Part shown: positions 31,306 through 40,142 of the stretch, one piece after another | Position numbering within the stretch: the first letter of the stretch is position 1 | Layout of the letters: every line of letters starts with the position of its first letter | Assembly (NCBI GenBank): GCA_036493595.1 | Contig: DASXPN010000097.1 | Coordinates: forward strand, 1-42,182 | Source of the DNA: DATAES01 sp036493595 | GTDB lineage: Bacteria; Actinomycetota; Acidimicrobiia; Acidimicrobiales; JACDCH01 | Direction of reading: 5' to 3' | Length of the DNA stretch: 42,182 nt | The notes under the pieces: generated by a model | The model's input: only the letters and a program-made list of their open reading frames with translations | What the model was told of the DNA's origin: nothing | Database searches by the model: none | Translations under genes and position numbers: made by a program

Positions 31306-32730
31306 TCAGGTCGTGCCGCGGGCGAGGTCGGCTGCGGTCCAGAAGCCGAGCAGGGGCGCCTCGGTGTGGCCGCCGATGGCGTACTTCGCGAGCCGTTCGC
31401 GTCCTTCGTCCGACAGCAGGGCGATCGCATCGAAGAATGCATCGCGGCCGGCGGCCCTGAGCGCGGTGTCGCCTTCGCTCGGTCGCCGCGGCAGCGACGG
31501 AGTCAGCAGCACGATGGGTGCGTCACCGGGCAGCCGTCCGCGTAGTGCGCTCACGCGACCCAACGACTTCCACACGACGTCTGTCTTCGACAACCCGGCG
31601 CGATGGCTCGTGAACGAGCCCGGCGCGTCGAAGTACCACGTGTCGCCGTCGCCGTCGCGGGCGAGGAAGCTGACGGTCACACCGGTCTTCGCGACGCGGT
31701 GATTGCGTTCGACGATCGTGAATCCTGCGGCCGTCAAGAGCTCGCCCGCCAGCGGTTGCGCGGACTTGCCGTCGCGTTGCGCATCGAGCGCGAGGGGAGC
31801 CGCCGCGTCGGGTGCATCACCGAGTGCCGCCTCCACGCGTTGCCGCGCGATCTCGACGTACTGCGGATCGAGGTCATAGCCGATGTAACGACGTCCGAGG
31901 CGCGCGGCCGCGACCAGCGCGGACCCGCTGCCCATGAACGGATCGACGACGAGGTCGTCCTCGAACGTGTACAGGCGGATGAGTTGCTCCGGAAGCTCGA
32001 CCGGGAACGGGGCCGGATGCCCGACCCGGCGCGCGCTCTCGGACGGGATCGACCACAGGTCGAGCGTGAGTGCCATGAAGTCGTCGGTCATGAGCGTGCT
32101 CTGGTGCGGCAAGCCACCGCTCTCGCGCTGTTTGACGGTGCGAGCGCGGTCGAACCGTCCCTTGCTCGCCACCACGATCCGCTCGGAGATGTCGCGCAAC
32201 ACGGGGTTGGTCGCACTGCGGTACGAGCCCCATGCGCACGACCCCGATGCGCCTTCACCCTTCTGCCAGATCAGCTCGCCGCGCAGCAACAGGCCGAGAT
32301 CGTCTTGCAGGATGCGGATGACGTCCGCCGACAGACTGCGGTACGGCTTGCGCCCGAGGTTGGCCACGTTGACCGCGATGCGGCCCCCCGGCTCGAGCTT
32401 CTTCGTGCACTCCGCGAACACGTCCCGAAGCAGTTCGAGGTACTCGATGTACGAACCGGGCACACCCTCGCGCTCGAGCTCTTCTTCGTACTGCTTTCCG
32501 GCGAAGTAGGGCGGCGACGTGACCACCAGGGCAACCGTCCCGTCGTCGATCGCGTCCATCACGCGCGCGTCGGCACACACGAACGGTTCGGCGACAGGTA
32601 GCGGCGGCGGTACGCAGTCGTCGTCGGAGAGTTGCGGCGGCCTGAACCGGTCGTAGAACGCGGTGGCGTCGTGATTCTCCCGGCGTCCGACCCCGAAGTT
32701 CGACGTTGTCGTGCCCCGGCGCTCCGGCAT
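31306..32730 (-). CDS. Orphan beta-type DNA methyltransferase with C-terminal extra domain
   Basis: 474 aa from ATG 32730. The catalytic motif TSPPY (71-75) precedes the SAM-binding DPFMGSGS (263-270) and IGYDLDPQYVEIARQR, the beta-class order for N4-cytosine or N6-adenine methylases. A target-recognition region lies between (about 130-240). After residue 325 there is an additional domain (AAGFTIVERNHRVAKTGVTV, then TWYFDAPGSF and KSLGR) that superficially resembles restriction-endonuclease-like folds but lacks a clear D...ExK set. No restriction gene is adjacent, so this is probably a solitary regulatory or protective methylase. Confidence 0.85.
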   Translation of the reverse strand: MPERRGTTTSNFGVGRRENHDATAFYDRFRPPQLSDDDCVPPPLPVAEPFVCADARVMDAIDDGTVALVVTSPPYFAGKQYEEELEREGVPGSYIEYLELLRDVFAECTKKLEPGGRIAVNVANLGRKPYRSLSADVIRILQDDLGLLLRGELIWQKGEGASGSCAWGSYRSATNPVLRDISERIVVASKGRFDRARTVKQRESGGLPHQSTLMTDDFMALTLDLWSIPSESARRVGHPAPFPVELPEQLIRLYTFEDDLVVDPFMGSGSALVAAARLGRRYIGYDLDPQYVEIARQRVEAALGDAPDAAAPLALDAQRDGKSAQPLAGELLTAAGFTIVERNHRVAKTGVTVSFLARDGDGDTWYFDAPGSFTSHRAGLSKTDVVWKSLGRVSALRGRLPGDAPIVLLTPSLPRRPSEGDTALRAAGRDAFFDAIALLSDEGRERLAKYAIGGHTEAPLLGFWTAADLARGTT

Positions 32731-32781
32731 CTGCACCTCCGGGCGCCAACGTACCCCGGAGCGCCCGACGTACTGTTCGAT

Positions 32782-34359
32782 GTGCCCGCGTGTGACGCCA
32801 TCGTCATCGGAGCCGGTCCGAACGGCCTCGTGGCCGCGAACCTGCTGGTCGACGCGGGCTGGTCGGTGACCGTGTACGAGGCGCAACCGGCGCCGGGCGG
32901 TGCCGTCCGCAGCGCGGAAGTGACCGAGCCTGGCTTCGTCAGCGACCTGTTCTCCGCGTTCTATCCGTTGACCGCGGCGTCACGGGTCATCCAGCAACTG
33001 CGACTGGAGGACTGGGGCCTGCAGTGGCGGCACGCACCCGCGGTCCTTGCCCATCCGACGCCAGACGGACCGGCGGCAGTGCTCTCGCGTGATCTCGACG
33101 CGACATGCGAGAGCCTCGATCGCTTCGCGCCCGGTGACGGCGACGCGTGGCGCGATCTCTACGAGCTGTTCGATCGCGCCACACCCGCGTTCATCGACCT
33201 GCTGCTCGATCCTTTCCCTCCGATGCGGGCGACGGCCAAGCTCATCGCTCGATTGCGGGTCGCACGCGGCGTCGAGCTCGCCCGGCTCGCGCTGCTGCCC
33301 GTTCGGCGCCTGGCGACCGAGCGCTTCCGCGGGCAGGGAGGCCGGCTGCTCCTGACCGGCAACGCGCTGCACTCGGACATCAGCCCCGAGGCGCCCGGCA
33401 GCGGATTGTTCGGGCTCGTTCTCGTCGGTCTCGGCCAGCAAGTCGGCTATCCGGTGCCGCACGGAGGAGCGCAGCGCATCACCGACGCGCTCGTCGCGCG
33501 TCTGAAGGCGAAGGGCGGCGAGGTCGTGTGCGGCGCGCGCGTCGACCGCGTCGTGGTGCGCGGCGGGAGGGCGACCGGCATCGAGGTCAACGGCGATTCG
33601 GTGCGCGCCGACCGCGCCGTGTTGGCGGACACCGACGTCGTCGCGCTGTATCGCCACCTCGTCGGCGCGGGCCACTTGCCGTCGCGTGTCATGGATCGGC
33701 TGGCGCGCTTCGAACGCGGGCCTGCGACGGTGAAGATCGATTGGGCGCTGTCATCGCCGATCCCGTGGAGCGATCCGTCGGTGGTCGGGGCCGGCACGGT
33801 GCATCTGGCCGACTCTGCCGACGAGCTCACGTTCACGATGGCGAACTTGTCGAGTGGGCTCGTGCCCGACCATCCGTTCGTGCTGCTCGGCCAAATGACC
33901 ACCAGCGATCCGAGCCGTAGTCCCGCCGGCACGGAAGCGGCGTGGGCGTACGCACACGTCCCGCAGGAGGTCCGCGGCGACGCCGGGCCCGACCGCATCA
34001 CCGGCAAGTGGGATGCGCGCGAGACGGACGCGTTCGTCAGGCGCATGGAGGATCGCATCGAGGCGCGCGCGCCGGGCTTTCGCGATCGGGTGATCGCTCG
34101 CCATGTCATGTCGCCCCACGATCTCGAGCGGGCCGACGAGAACCTTGTCCTCGGCGACTTGAGCGGCGGCACCGCGCAGCTCCATCAGCAGCTCGTGTTC
34201 CGCCCGCTCCCCGGGCTCGGCCGCGCGGAGACCCCCGTGAAGGGCCTCTATCTCGCATCTGCATCTGCGCATCCCGGCGGCGGTGTGCACGGCGCCTGCG
34301 GCGCCAACGCGGCCAAGGCGGCCCTGTGGCACGACCGGCTTCGAACGCGGCGCCGCTGA
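32782..34359 (+). CDS. CrtI/phytoene-dehydrogenase-like FAD oxidoreductase
   Basis: 525 aa from GTG 32782, chosen because the FAD motif DAIVIGAGPNGLVAANLL begins right after; the longer frame reaches into the divergent methylase promoter. Further marks are VYEAQPAPGGAVRS, the substrate-side VSDLFSAFYPLTAAS, and a C-terminal GLYLASASAHPGGGVHGACGANAAKAAL typical of the CrtI/RetSat-like family. No carotenoid synthase genes are nearby, so a carotenoid substrate is not supported. Only 51 bp separate it from the methylase start. Confidence 0.87.
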   Translation: MPACDAIVIGAGPNGLVAANLLVDAGWSVTVYEAQPAPGGAVRSAEVTEPGFVSDLFSAFYPLTAASRVIQQLRLEDWGLQWRHAPAVLAHPTPDGPAAVLSRDLDATCESLDRFAPGDGDAWRDLYELFDRATPAFIDLLLDPFPPMRATAKLIARLRVARGVELARLALLPVRRLATERFRGQGGRLLLTGNALHSDISPEAPGSGLFGLVLVGLGQQVGYPVPHGGAQRITDALVARLKAKGGEVVCGARVDRVVVRGGRATGIEVNGDSVRADRAVLADTDVVALYRHLVGAGHLPSRVMDRLARFERGPATVKIDWALSSPIPWSDPSVVGAGTVHLADSADELTFTMANLSSGLVPDHPFVLLGQMTTSDPSRSPAGTEAAWAYAHVPQEVRGDAGPDRITGKWDARETDAFVRRMEDRIEARAPGFRDRVIARHVMSPHDLERADENLVLGDLSGGTAQLHQQLVFRPLPGLGRAETPVKGLYLASASAHPGGGVHGACGANAAKAALWHDRLRTRRR

Positions 34360-34418
34360 CGACGCCACGTCGCCGCGCGGTCACTCCGGTGGACGCGTGA
34401 GGCAGGATCTAAGACTCC

Positions 34419-35108
34419 ATGTCACGCAAGCTGATGATCACCGGCGGAGTCGTCGTCCTCGTCCTGGCCACCATCGGCGCCGGCGCGTTCTTCCTGTTCC
34501 TGCGCGACGACGCGCCGCCGCCGGCCGCCCTGCGCACGCGCTCCGGCGACCCGAGTTCGGTCGGCAGCACCGTCAGCGTCGACGGAACCTGGGCCGTGCA
34601 ACCCGGTGACCAAGTGTTTGCCGGCTACCGCATGCAGGAGAAGTTCGGGGGCGACACCGTCGAGCACACCGCGGTCGGCCGTACTCCCAAGGTCAGCGGC
34701 ACGATGACCATTGACTCTGGCATGGTCACGACTGCCTCCTTCTCGGCCGACCTCACCGCCCTTTCCAGTGATCAGGTCCGGCGCGACCGGATCATCAAGA
34801 CGGATGGGCTCGAGACCAACCGCTTCCCGACCGCGACGTTCGTGCTGTCCGATCCGATCCCGCTCGACACGCCCAGCACCGGCACGGTCGTCAACACCAA
34901 CGCGACCGGCGATCTCACCCTTCACGGAGTGACCAAGCGGGTCACGATTCCGATCATGGCCCGATGGAACGGCGACACAATCGACATCTCCGGCGGAACG
35001 GGAATTGTGCTCGCCGACTACCAGATGAGTCCGCCGGGAGTCGGAGGGTTCGTGTCCGTCGCCGACCACGGTTCGTTCGAACTGCAGCTCACGTTCGTCA
35101 AGCAATGA
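34419..35108 (+). CDS. YceI-family lipid-binding protein, membrane-anchored
   Basis: 229 aa. The N-terminal TM anchor (about 5-26, LMITGGVVVLVLATIGAGAFFLFL) is followed by a Pro-rich linker and a YceI beta-barrel (about 52-228). Family-typical stretches are VDGTWAVQPGDQVFAGYRMQE, VSGTMTIDSGMVTTASFSADLTALSSDQVRRDRIIKTDGLETNRFPTA, and a C-terminal FELQLTFVK. YceI proteins bind isoprenoid or lipid ligands outside the cytoplasm. It may be co-transcribed with the copper-protein gene 61 bp downstream. Confidence 0.87.
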   Translation: MSRKLMITGGVVVLVLATIGAGAFFLFLRDDAPPPAALRTRSGDPSSVGSTVSVDGTWAVQPGDQVFAGYRMQEKFGGDTVEHTAVGRTPKVSGTMTIDSGMVTTASFSADLTALSSDQVRRDRIIKTDGLETNRFPTATFVLSDPIPLDTPSTGTVVNTNATGDLTLHGVTKRVTIPIMARWNGDTIDISGGTGIVLADYQMSPPGVGGFVSVADHGSFELQLTFVKQ

Positions 35109-35169
35109 TCCACCGACAGTGACGCGGCGGCGACGGCACGATGACAGCGCGTCCCCGTACTATGCGCCG

Positions 35170-36696
35170 GTGACTCTGGCGCGAGGTCGGGTAGCGCTGA
35201 TAGCCGGGGTGTGGCTGATCCTCCTCTCCGGGTGCGCCGGCAAGTCCACCAACACAGCCTCGAAGTCCACGTCGTCATCTGCCACCACGACGGCCACGAC
35301 CGATCCTCCTCCGGAGCCGGGGGCGGAACGGCTGCAGTTCAAGATGGGCCCGATCTCGATCGCGCCCGGGCAGAACGCGATCCAATATTCAGGCAAGTCC
35401 GTGCCGAAGCCCGACGTCGACGGTTGGATCGTGCGCATCGCGCCGAACCTGCGCCGCGCCGACGGCAGCGTGCCCGCCGTCGACGTGATCCATCTTCATC
35501 ACGGTGTGTGGCTCAACGAGTCGCGCAAGGACAACACCGCCGCCGTGCCCGAGCGCTTCTTCGCCGCCGGCGAAGAGAAGACGATCATGCAGCTGCCGCA
35601 GGGCTTCGGCTACCAGTACAACGCGAGCGACAAGTGGCTCATCAACTACATGATCCACGACCTCACACCGATTCCCGACCAGGTGTTCATCACCTACGAC
35701 ATCGACTTCATCCCCGCCACCTCTCCGGCGGCGCAAGGGATCCGCGAGGCAAAGCCGGCGTGGCTCGACGTGCAGAACGGCAGCGTGTACCCGGTGTTCG
35801 ACGCCCTGAGAGGCTCGGGCGTCAACGGTGTGTTCACGTACCCCGACGACGTGCCCAACGCGTACGGCGATGGCAAACCGTTGAACCAGTGGGTCGTCCC
35901 GAGTGACGAGGTGCTCGTCTCCACGGCCGGCCACCTGCATCCCGGCGGCCTGCACGACGACCTCGATGTGCAGAGAGGTGGTGACTCCGCGCACCTGTTC
36001 TCGTCCGAAGCGCACTACTTCGAGCCCGCGGGCGCGGTCTCGTGGGACGTCGCCATGACCAACACCGCTCCGGACTGGCGCGTCTCCTTACACGCGGGCG
36101 ACGTGTTGTCGGTGCACACGAGCTACGACACGAGCACGACCTCGTGGTACGAGTCGATGGGCATCATGGTCGTCTGGTTCGCCGACGGCACTGACGGCAA
36201 CAACCCGTTCACGACGCCGGTCGACCAACCGGGCCTCTTGAACCACGGGCACTTGCCGGAGAACGACAACCACGGCGGCGCCCCCAACGCACTCCCGGAC
36301 CCGGGTTCGCTGCCGTCGGGGCCACCGGCATCGCAGGTCAACATCCAGGACTTCACCTACGGCGCCGGCGACTACTCCGAGGGGCCCGCAGACATCCCGA
36401 CAGTCGCGCCCGGCGGCACGATCACCTTCGACAATCTCGACGCGCCGACCGGTGTCGGCATCTGGCACACGATCACCGCGTGCTCGGCGCCGTGCAACGG
36501 ATCGACCGGCATCGCATACCCGCGCGCCGACGCCCCCGTGCAGTTCGACTCGGGCCAGCTCGGCGCGGCCGGGCCTCCGACCTCAGGTGAGCTCACGTGG
36601 ACGACTCCGGCCACTCTCGCGCCGGGTACGTACAGCTACTTCTGTCGCGTCCATCCGTTCATGCGCGGCGCCTTCCGGGTGGTGACATCGGGCTAG
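35170..36696 (+). CDS. Secreted PHM-like/cupredoxin fusion lipoprotein
   Basis: 508 aa from GTG 35170, which gives an ideal lipoprotein signal (VALIAGVWLILLSGC); GTG 35119 adds an Arg-rich leader. Residues about 50-350 carry a His/Met set resembling peptidylglycine hydroxylating monooxygenase: HLHH (108-111), H163 in NYMIHDLTP, HLH (255-257) and Met 330/333 in ESMGIMVVWF. From about 390 a cupredoxin follows with ligands H433 (IWHTIT), C492, H495 and M498 (C-x2-H-x2-M). It would hold up to three copper ions outside the membrane. Redox or copper-handling function is inferred from ligands; I cannot assign a substrate. Confidence 0.7.
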   Translation: MTLARGRVALIAGVWLILLSGCAGKSTNTASKSTSSSATTTATTDPPPEPGAERLQFKMGPISIAPGQNAIQYSGKSVPKPDVDGWIVRIAPNLRRADGSVPAVDVIHLHHGVWLNESRKDNTAAVPERFFAAGEEKTIMQLPQGFGYQYNASDKWLINYMIHDLTPIPDQVFITYDIDFIPATSPAAQGIREAKPAWLDVQNGSVYPVFDALRGSGVNGVFTYPDDVPNAYGDGKPLNQWVVPSDEVLVSTAGHLHPGGLHDDLDVQRGGDSAHLFSSEAHYFEPAGAVSWDVAMTNTAPDWRVSLHAGDVLSVHTSYDTSTTSWYESMGIMVVWFADGTDGNNPFTTPVDQPGLLNHGHLPENDNHGGAPNALPDPGSLPSGPPASQVNIQDFTYGAGDYSEGPADIPTVAPGGTITFDNLDAPTGVGIWHTITACSAPCNGSTGIAYPRADAPVQFDSGQLGAAGPPTSGELTWTTPATLAPGTYSYFCRVHPFMRGAFRVVTSG

Positions 36697-36764
36697 CCGG
36701 CTGATTCCGGCTGCGTTACGGACGGCAAGAGGAACCGGGGCCGTCTCAGCCGAATCTTCGCGTC

Positions 36765-39182
36765 GTGATTCTGCGTCGCTTTTCGCGCGCGGCCGTTGTC
36801 GGTGCCGCCGCCTTCGTGCTCTTGGGCACCGCCACGGCGGCCGTCGCCTCGACGAAGACGGTGGTCACACCGGCCAGGAAGCAGGTGCCGGTGGCATTGC
36901 CGGGTCTCTCGACTGCGACGCACCTCGGGGACGCGAACCCCGAGGACGTGCGCACGATCGGCGTCGGGGTCGCTCGCCCGGATCCCACCGGCGAGCAGCA
37001 GCTGTACGACCAGCTCTACGACCCCGCGAGCCCGAACTACCACCAGTTCTTGACGACGGATCAGTTCAACAGCCGCTTCGCCGTGCCGGCCACGACGCAG
37101 CAGGCTGTGCTCGGCTTTCTCCAGGGCGGTGGATTGAGCGTCGCCACGACGTCGGCTGCCGGCGACTACGTCACGGCCACCGGCACCGTCAGCCAGCTCG
37201 ATCGTCTCTTCAACGTGCACATCGGCAACTACCGCATCCAGAACTTCGACTTCGTGGCCAACGACGTTGCGCCGTCCGTTCCGGTGGCGTTGCCGATCAC
37301 GGCGGTCGTTGGTCTCGACACCGTGCACCAGTTCCACCTGCCGTCGACGCTTTCGACGCCTCGACCGCTGACGACCGACGCGTCCGGCACCTCGTTCAGC
37401 GGGACGCTGCTGCCGCAGGACCTCTGGAACATCTACGACGAGCCGGCGAGCAACCTCGGCCAGGGTCAGACCGTCGGTATGTTCGCCGAAGGCGCGAGCG
37501 ATTCGACGATCACGAACCTGCGCCTGTTCGAGCAGCACTTCAGCTTCCCGAAGGTGCCCGTGCGCGTGGTGCGCACCGAGCCGGGCACCGATGACCAATA
37601 CGGCGACGAGCTGGGCAACGTCGAGTGGTACCTCGACACCCAGGCCGAGACCGGTATGGCTCCTGATGTCTCGCGCCTCGACATGTACATGGCGAAGAGC
37701 CTGTTCGACGCCGACATCTTCCAGGACTTCAAGTCGTGGGCCGACGATCCGAAGGGCCCGGCGCAGATGAACGCCAGCTTCGGCGAGTGCGAGCAGAACC
37801 CCGCCAACCCGTTGACCGGTCCGCTCGCGCAGGTGCCGTACGGGACCGAGTTCGGTGACGAGCTGCAGCCGATCGGCGATCCGATCCTGCGCCAGGCGAC
37901 CCTCGAAGGCCGCACGCTGTTCTCGTCGACCGGGGACACCGGCAGCGGTTGTCCCGAGGTCGTCGTGCCGCTGCTCGGCGCGGGCAACGGCGTCGCCATC
38001 CAGCCCGTGCCGACGGTGTCGTACCCGGCCGCCAGCCCCTATGCGGTCGGCGTCGGCGGCACCGTCATCACGACGGACGGCACCGATCACGGACAGCGCA
38101 CCAACGAGGTCAGCTGGACGTTCACCGGCGGCGGCTCGAGCAACTGGATCGCCGAGCCCGGCTTCCAGAAGTTCACGCCCCAGGTGAGCCACCAATGCAT
38201 CGCCAAACCCGACGGCACGCCGTATGCGTACGGCACGACGTGTCGAGGCATCCCCGACGTCTCCTCTCTGTCGGGCAACGTCAACCTGACGGGCGAGAGC
38301 AACGGCTACTTCATCTACTGGGACGGCAACCCGTCCGCCGAAGGTGGCACGTCGTTGTCGAGCCCGTTGTGGGCCGGCATGTGGACCCGCATCCAGGCCG
38401 CGTCGCGCACGAACCTGGGTTTCGCCGACGAAGCGCTGTACCGCGCCGCTCGCAGCGGCCATCCGGACTTCTACGACGTGACCGCGTCGGAGACACCGGC
38501 GGGCAACGGCGCCTACCAGCCTGCCGCCGGTTGGGACTACACGAGCGGGCTCGGGACGCCCGACGTCGCCAAGCTGATGGACGACATCGCCGGGCACGAG
38601 GCCGCGCGCCTCGGTGTGCCTGCACCGGAGAAGGCGCCGGCGGCGGTGTCGAGCGTCCACCTGACCGGTGTGCCCGGTAACGCGAACGACCCGGTCGACG
38701 TGCAGCTCGGCAACGTGCCGGCATCGGACATCACGGACGCGACGCTTGCTGCGTCGCCGGACGGCAAGTCGCTGGTCGCGACGGTGTCCGGTCCCGCGCT
38801 GTCGGCATCGCCGCCGCCGGACTCCTTGGCGGGACGCGACTTCTACGTCCTCTGGTCGTACAAGGGCACCGAGTACTTCGCCCACGCCCACATCGATCCG
38901 AACCTCGGCAACGCGTTCGAGTCAGGCGACACCACGACCGGCAGCTACACGGCCACGCCGAACACGCAAGCGACCGGATCGTTCACCGGGAACACCGTGA
39001 CGATCACGGTGCCCCGAACCGAGGTCGGTAGCCCGGCCAAGGGCGCGCAACTGCTGTACCCGTTCGCCATCAGCCAGATGGACGCGGGTGCCGGTGTGTA
39101 TCTCGCACTGACGGCCGACACCGTTGCCGCCAGCCCATCGGCGACGCCGTCAGTCGGCGTCAGCCTCAAACTGCCGAACTAA
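36765..39182 (+). CDS. Secreted S53 (sedolisin/kumamolisin) peptidase
   Basis: 805 aa from GTG 36765. A signal peptide (about 1-29) is followed by a pro-domain (about 45-190; LYDQLYDPASPNYHQFLTTDQF ... VSQLDRLFNVHIGNY). The catalytic domain has Glu287 and Asp291 (NVEWYLDTQ) and Ser530 (GGTSLSSPLWAG), with a Ca-site-like D in FYDVTASETPAG ... GWDYTSGLGTPD. A further 150-residue beta-rich C-terminal domain follows (from about 645). S53 enzymes are self-activating proteases with acidic optimum. It is well separated from its neighbours, 68 bp after the copper protein. Confidence 0.92.
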   Translation: MILRRFSRAAVVGAAAFVLLGTATAAVASTKTVVTPARKQVPVALPGLSTATHLGDANPEDVRTIGVGVARPDPTGEQQLYDQLYDPASPNYHQFLTTDQFNSRFAVPATTQQAVLGFLQGGGLSVATTSAAGDYVTATGTVSQLDRLFNVHIGNYRIQNFDFVANDVAPSVPVALPITAVVGLDTVHQFHLPSTLSTPRPLTTDASGTSFSGTLLPQDLWNIYDEPASNLGQGQTVGMFAEGASDSTITNLRLFEQHFSFPKVPVRVVRTEPGTDDQYGDELGNVEWYLDTQAETGMAPDVSRLDMYMAKSLFDADIFQDFKSWADDPKGPAQMNASFGECEQNPANPLTGPLAQVPYGTEFGDELQPIGDPILRQATLEGRTLFSSTGDTGSGCPEVVVPLLGAGNGVAIQPVPTVSYPAASPYAVGVGGTVITTDGTDHGQRTNEVSWTFTGGGSSNWIAEPGFQKFTPQVSHQCIAKPDGTPYAYGTTCRGIPDVSSLSGNVNLTGESNGYFIYWDGNPSAEGGTSLSSPLWAGMWTRIQAASRTNLGFADEALYRAARSGHPDFYDVTASETPAGNGAYQPAAGWDYTSGLGTPDVAKLMDDIAGHEAARLGVPAPEKAPAAVSSVHLTGVPGNANDPVDVQLGNVPASDITDATLAASPDGKSLVATVSGPALSASPPPDSLAGRDFYVLWSYKGTEYFAHAHIDPNLGNAFESGDTTTGSYTATPNTQATGSFTGNTVTITVPRTEVGSPAKGAQLLYPFAISQMDAGAGVYLALTADTVAASPSATPSVGVSLKLPN

Positions 39183-39200
39183 AGCAGCGTCGCGTCGCGT

Positions 39201-39251
39201 CGGCGACGCTTGGGCGTCCTGTCATCGCGACGATGACGCAACGCCCAAGCG
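39201..39251. repeat. 51-bp nested palindrome, copy 2
   Basis: CGCTTGGGCG, 4 nt, GTCATC, 5 nt, GATGAC, 4 nt, CGCCCAAGCG (39207-39251), plus a CGGCGA flank shared with copy 1 in reverse orientation. The outer arms are perfect over 10 bp here. It lies between two convergent genes, so it may also act as a bidirectional terminator, but there is no U-tract. Confidence 0.7.
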
Positions 39252-39320
39252 ACCGCGTAGTTGTCTCGACGGAATGGCCGACGGGCGCAGAGCCGGAACA
39301 TCCCTGCGCCCGCGGCCAGA

Positions 39321-39956
39321 TCACGCGATTCTGCGGTAGAAGAGTTGTGTTGTCCCTTCCGGCAGGAACAACGGCCCGAGCTTGTCGACTTGCGCGCCGA
39401 AGCTCGCGTCGGCGGCGATGTCTTCGCCGGCCTTCTGCAGTTGCTCGATCGAGTCGTACACGGTGATCCACGCCACGCCGCCGTATGGGCCCGACGCTCC
39501 GACGGCAAACGAAGTCGGGCGACCGGAGACCCGCTTTGCCGCTTGCGCGACTTCGATGGCCGCATCCACTGCCTTCGACGTGTTGCCGGGAGCAATGACG
39601 GCATCGACCACCGAGACGTACTGCGGCTGGCCGTTCGCGGCGTCGGGGTCCGGGTAGACCATCTGTAGGAGCGAGTCGTTGATGCCCTGACCCGACTCGT
39701 ACTTGGCGCCTTGCGCGACGAGGTCGACATAGGTCGAGTCCGCCAGCAACTTCGCATCGGACGCTTCGAGCTCCGAGAGCTCCTCGACGCTGGCAGTCCA
39801 CGCGAACGTGCCGAGCCCGGGCGAGAGCACCCGCGTCCAGAGCTGCACCTCGACCTCGCTGATCTGATTCACCTTCTCGGTGACACTGACCGCCCACGCC
39901 CCTTGCTCGACCGGATTGCCCGGTCCGAGGCGCGCCTCACGTGAGAACAAGTACAT
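39321..39956 (-). CDS. DABB-like hypothetical protein (two similar halves)
   Basis: 211 aa from ATG 39956, with a clear Shine-Dalgarno AGGAGG (39962-39967 on the plus strand) 5 nt away, rare in this window. Two halves have similar beta-alpha-alpha-beta patterns: EVEVQLWTRVLSPGLGTFAWTASVEELSELEASDAKL, and GGVAWITVYDSIEQLQKAGEDIAAD ending PEGTTQLFYRRI. This is like a dimeric alpha-beta barrel fold in tandem. No catalytic residues are identified. The 186-bp gap upstream (39957-40142) holds only that ribosome site and a weak GACTG-CGT-CAGTC hairpin beside the next gene's stop. Confidence 0.65.
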   Translation of the reverse strand: MYLFSREARLGPGNPVEQGAWAVSVTEKVNQISEVEVQLWTRVLSPGLGTFAWTASVEELSELEASDAKLLADSTYVDLVAQGAKYESGQGINDSLLQMVYPDPDAANGQPQYVSVVDAVIAPGNTSKAVDAAIEVAQAAKRVSGRPTSFAVGASGPYGGVAWITVYDSIEQLQKAGEDIAADASFGAQVDKLGPLFLPEGTTQLFYRRIA

Positions 39957-40142
39957 GTGTGCCTCCTGATCTGTGGTGTGGCGCGCCCGCCATGGTGTGA
40001 CGCCGCGCCTTGTCCCAGAGGAGGAACATCTCACCTCTCTCCGCCTCCCCCGGTGGTCAGCCTCCACCCGCGAGCCGAAACCGTCCAGACCACATTCGTC
40101 GCACGGGGACGATCCGCCTCCAATCGCCGGACACTGACTGCG

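Noticed and set aside
34381..34400. TCACTC ... GCGTGA upstream of the YceI gene
   Set aside because: The spacer is 8 nt instead of 5 and the distance to the start is too short.
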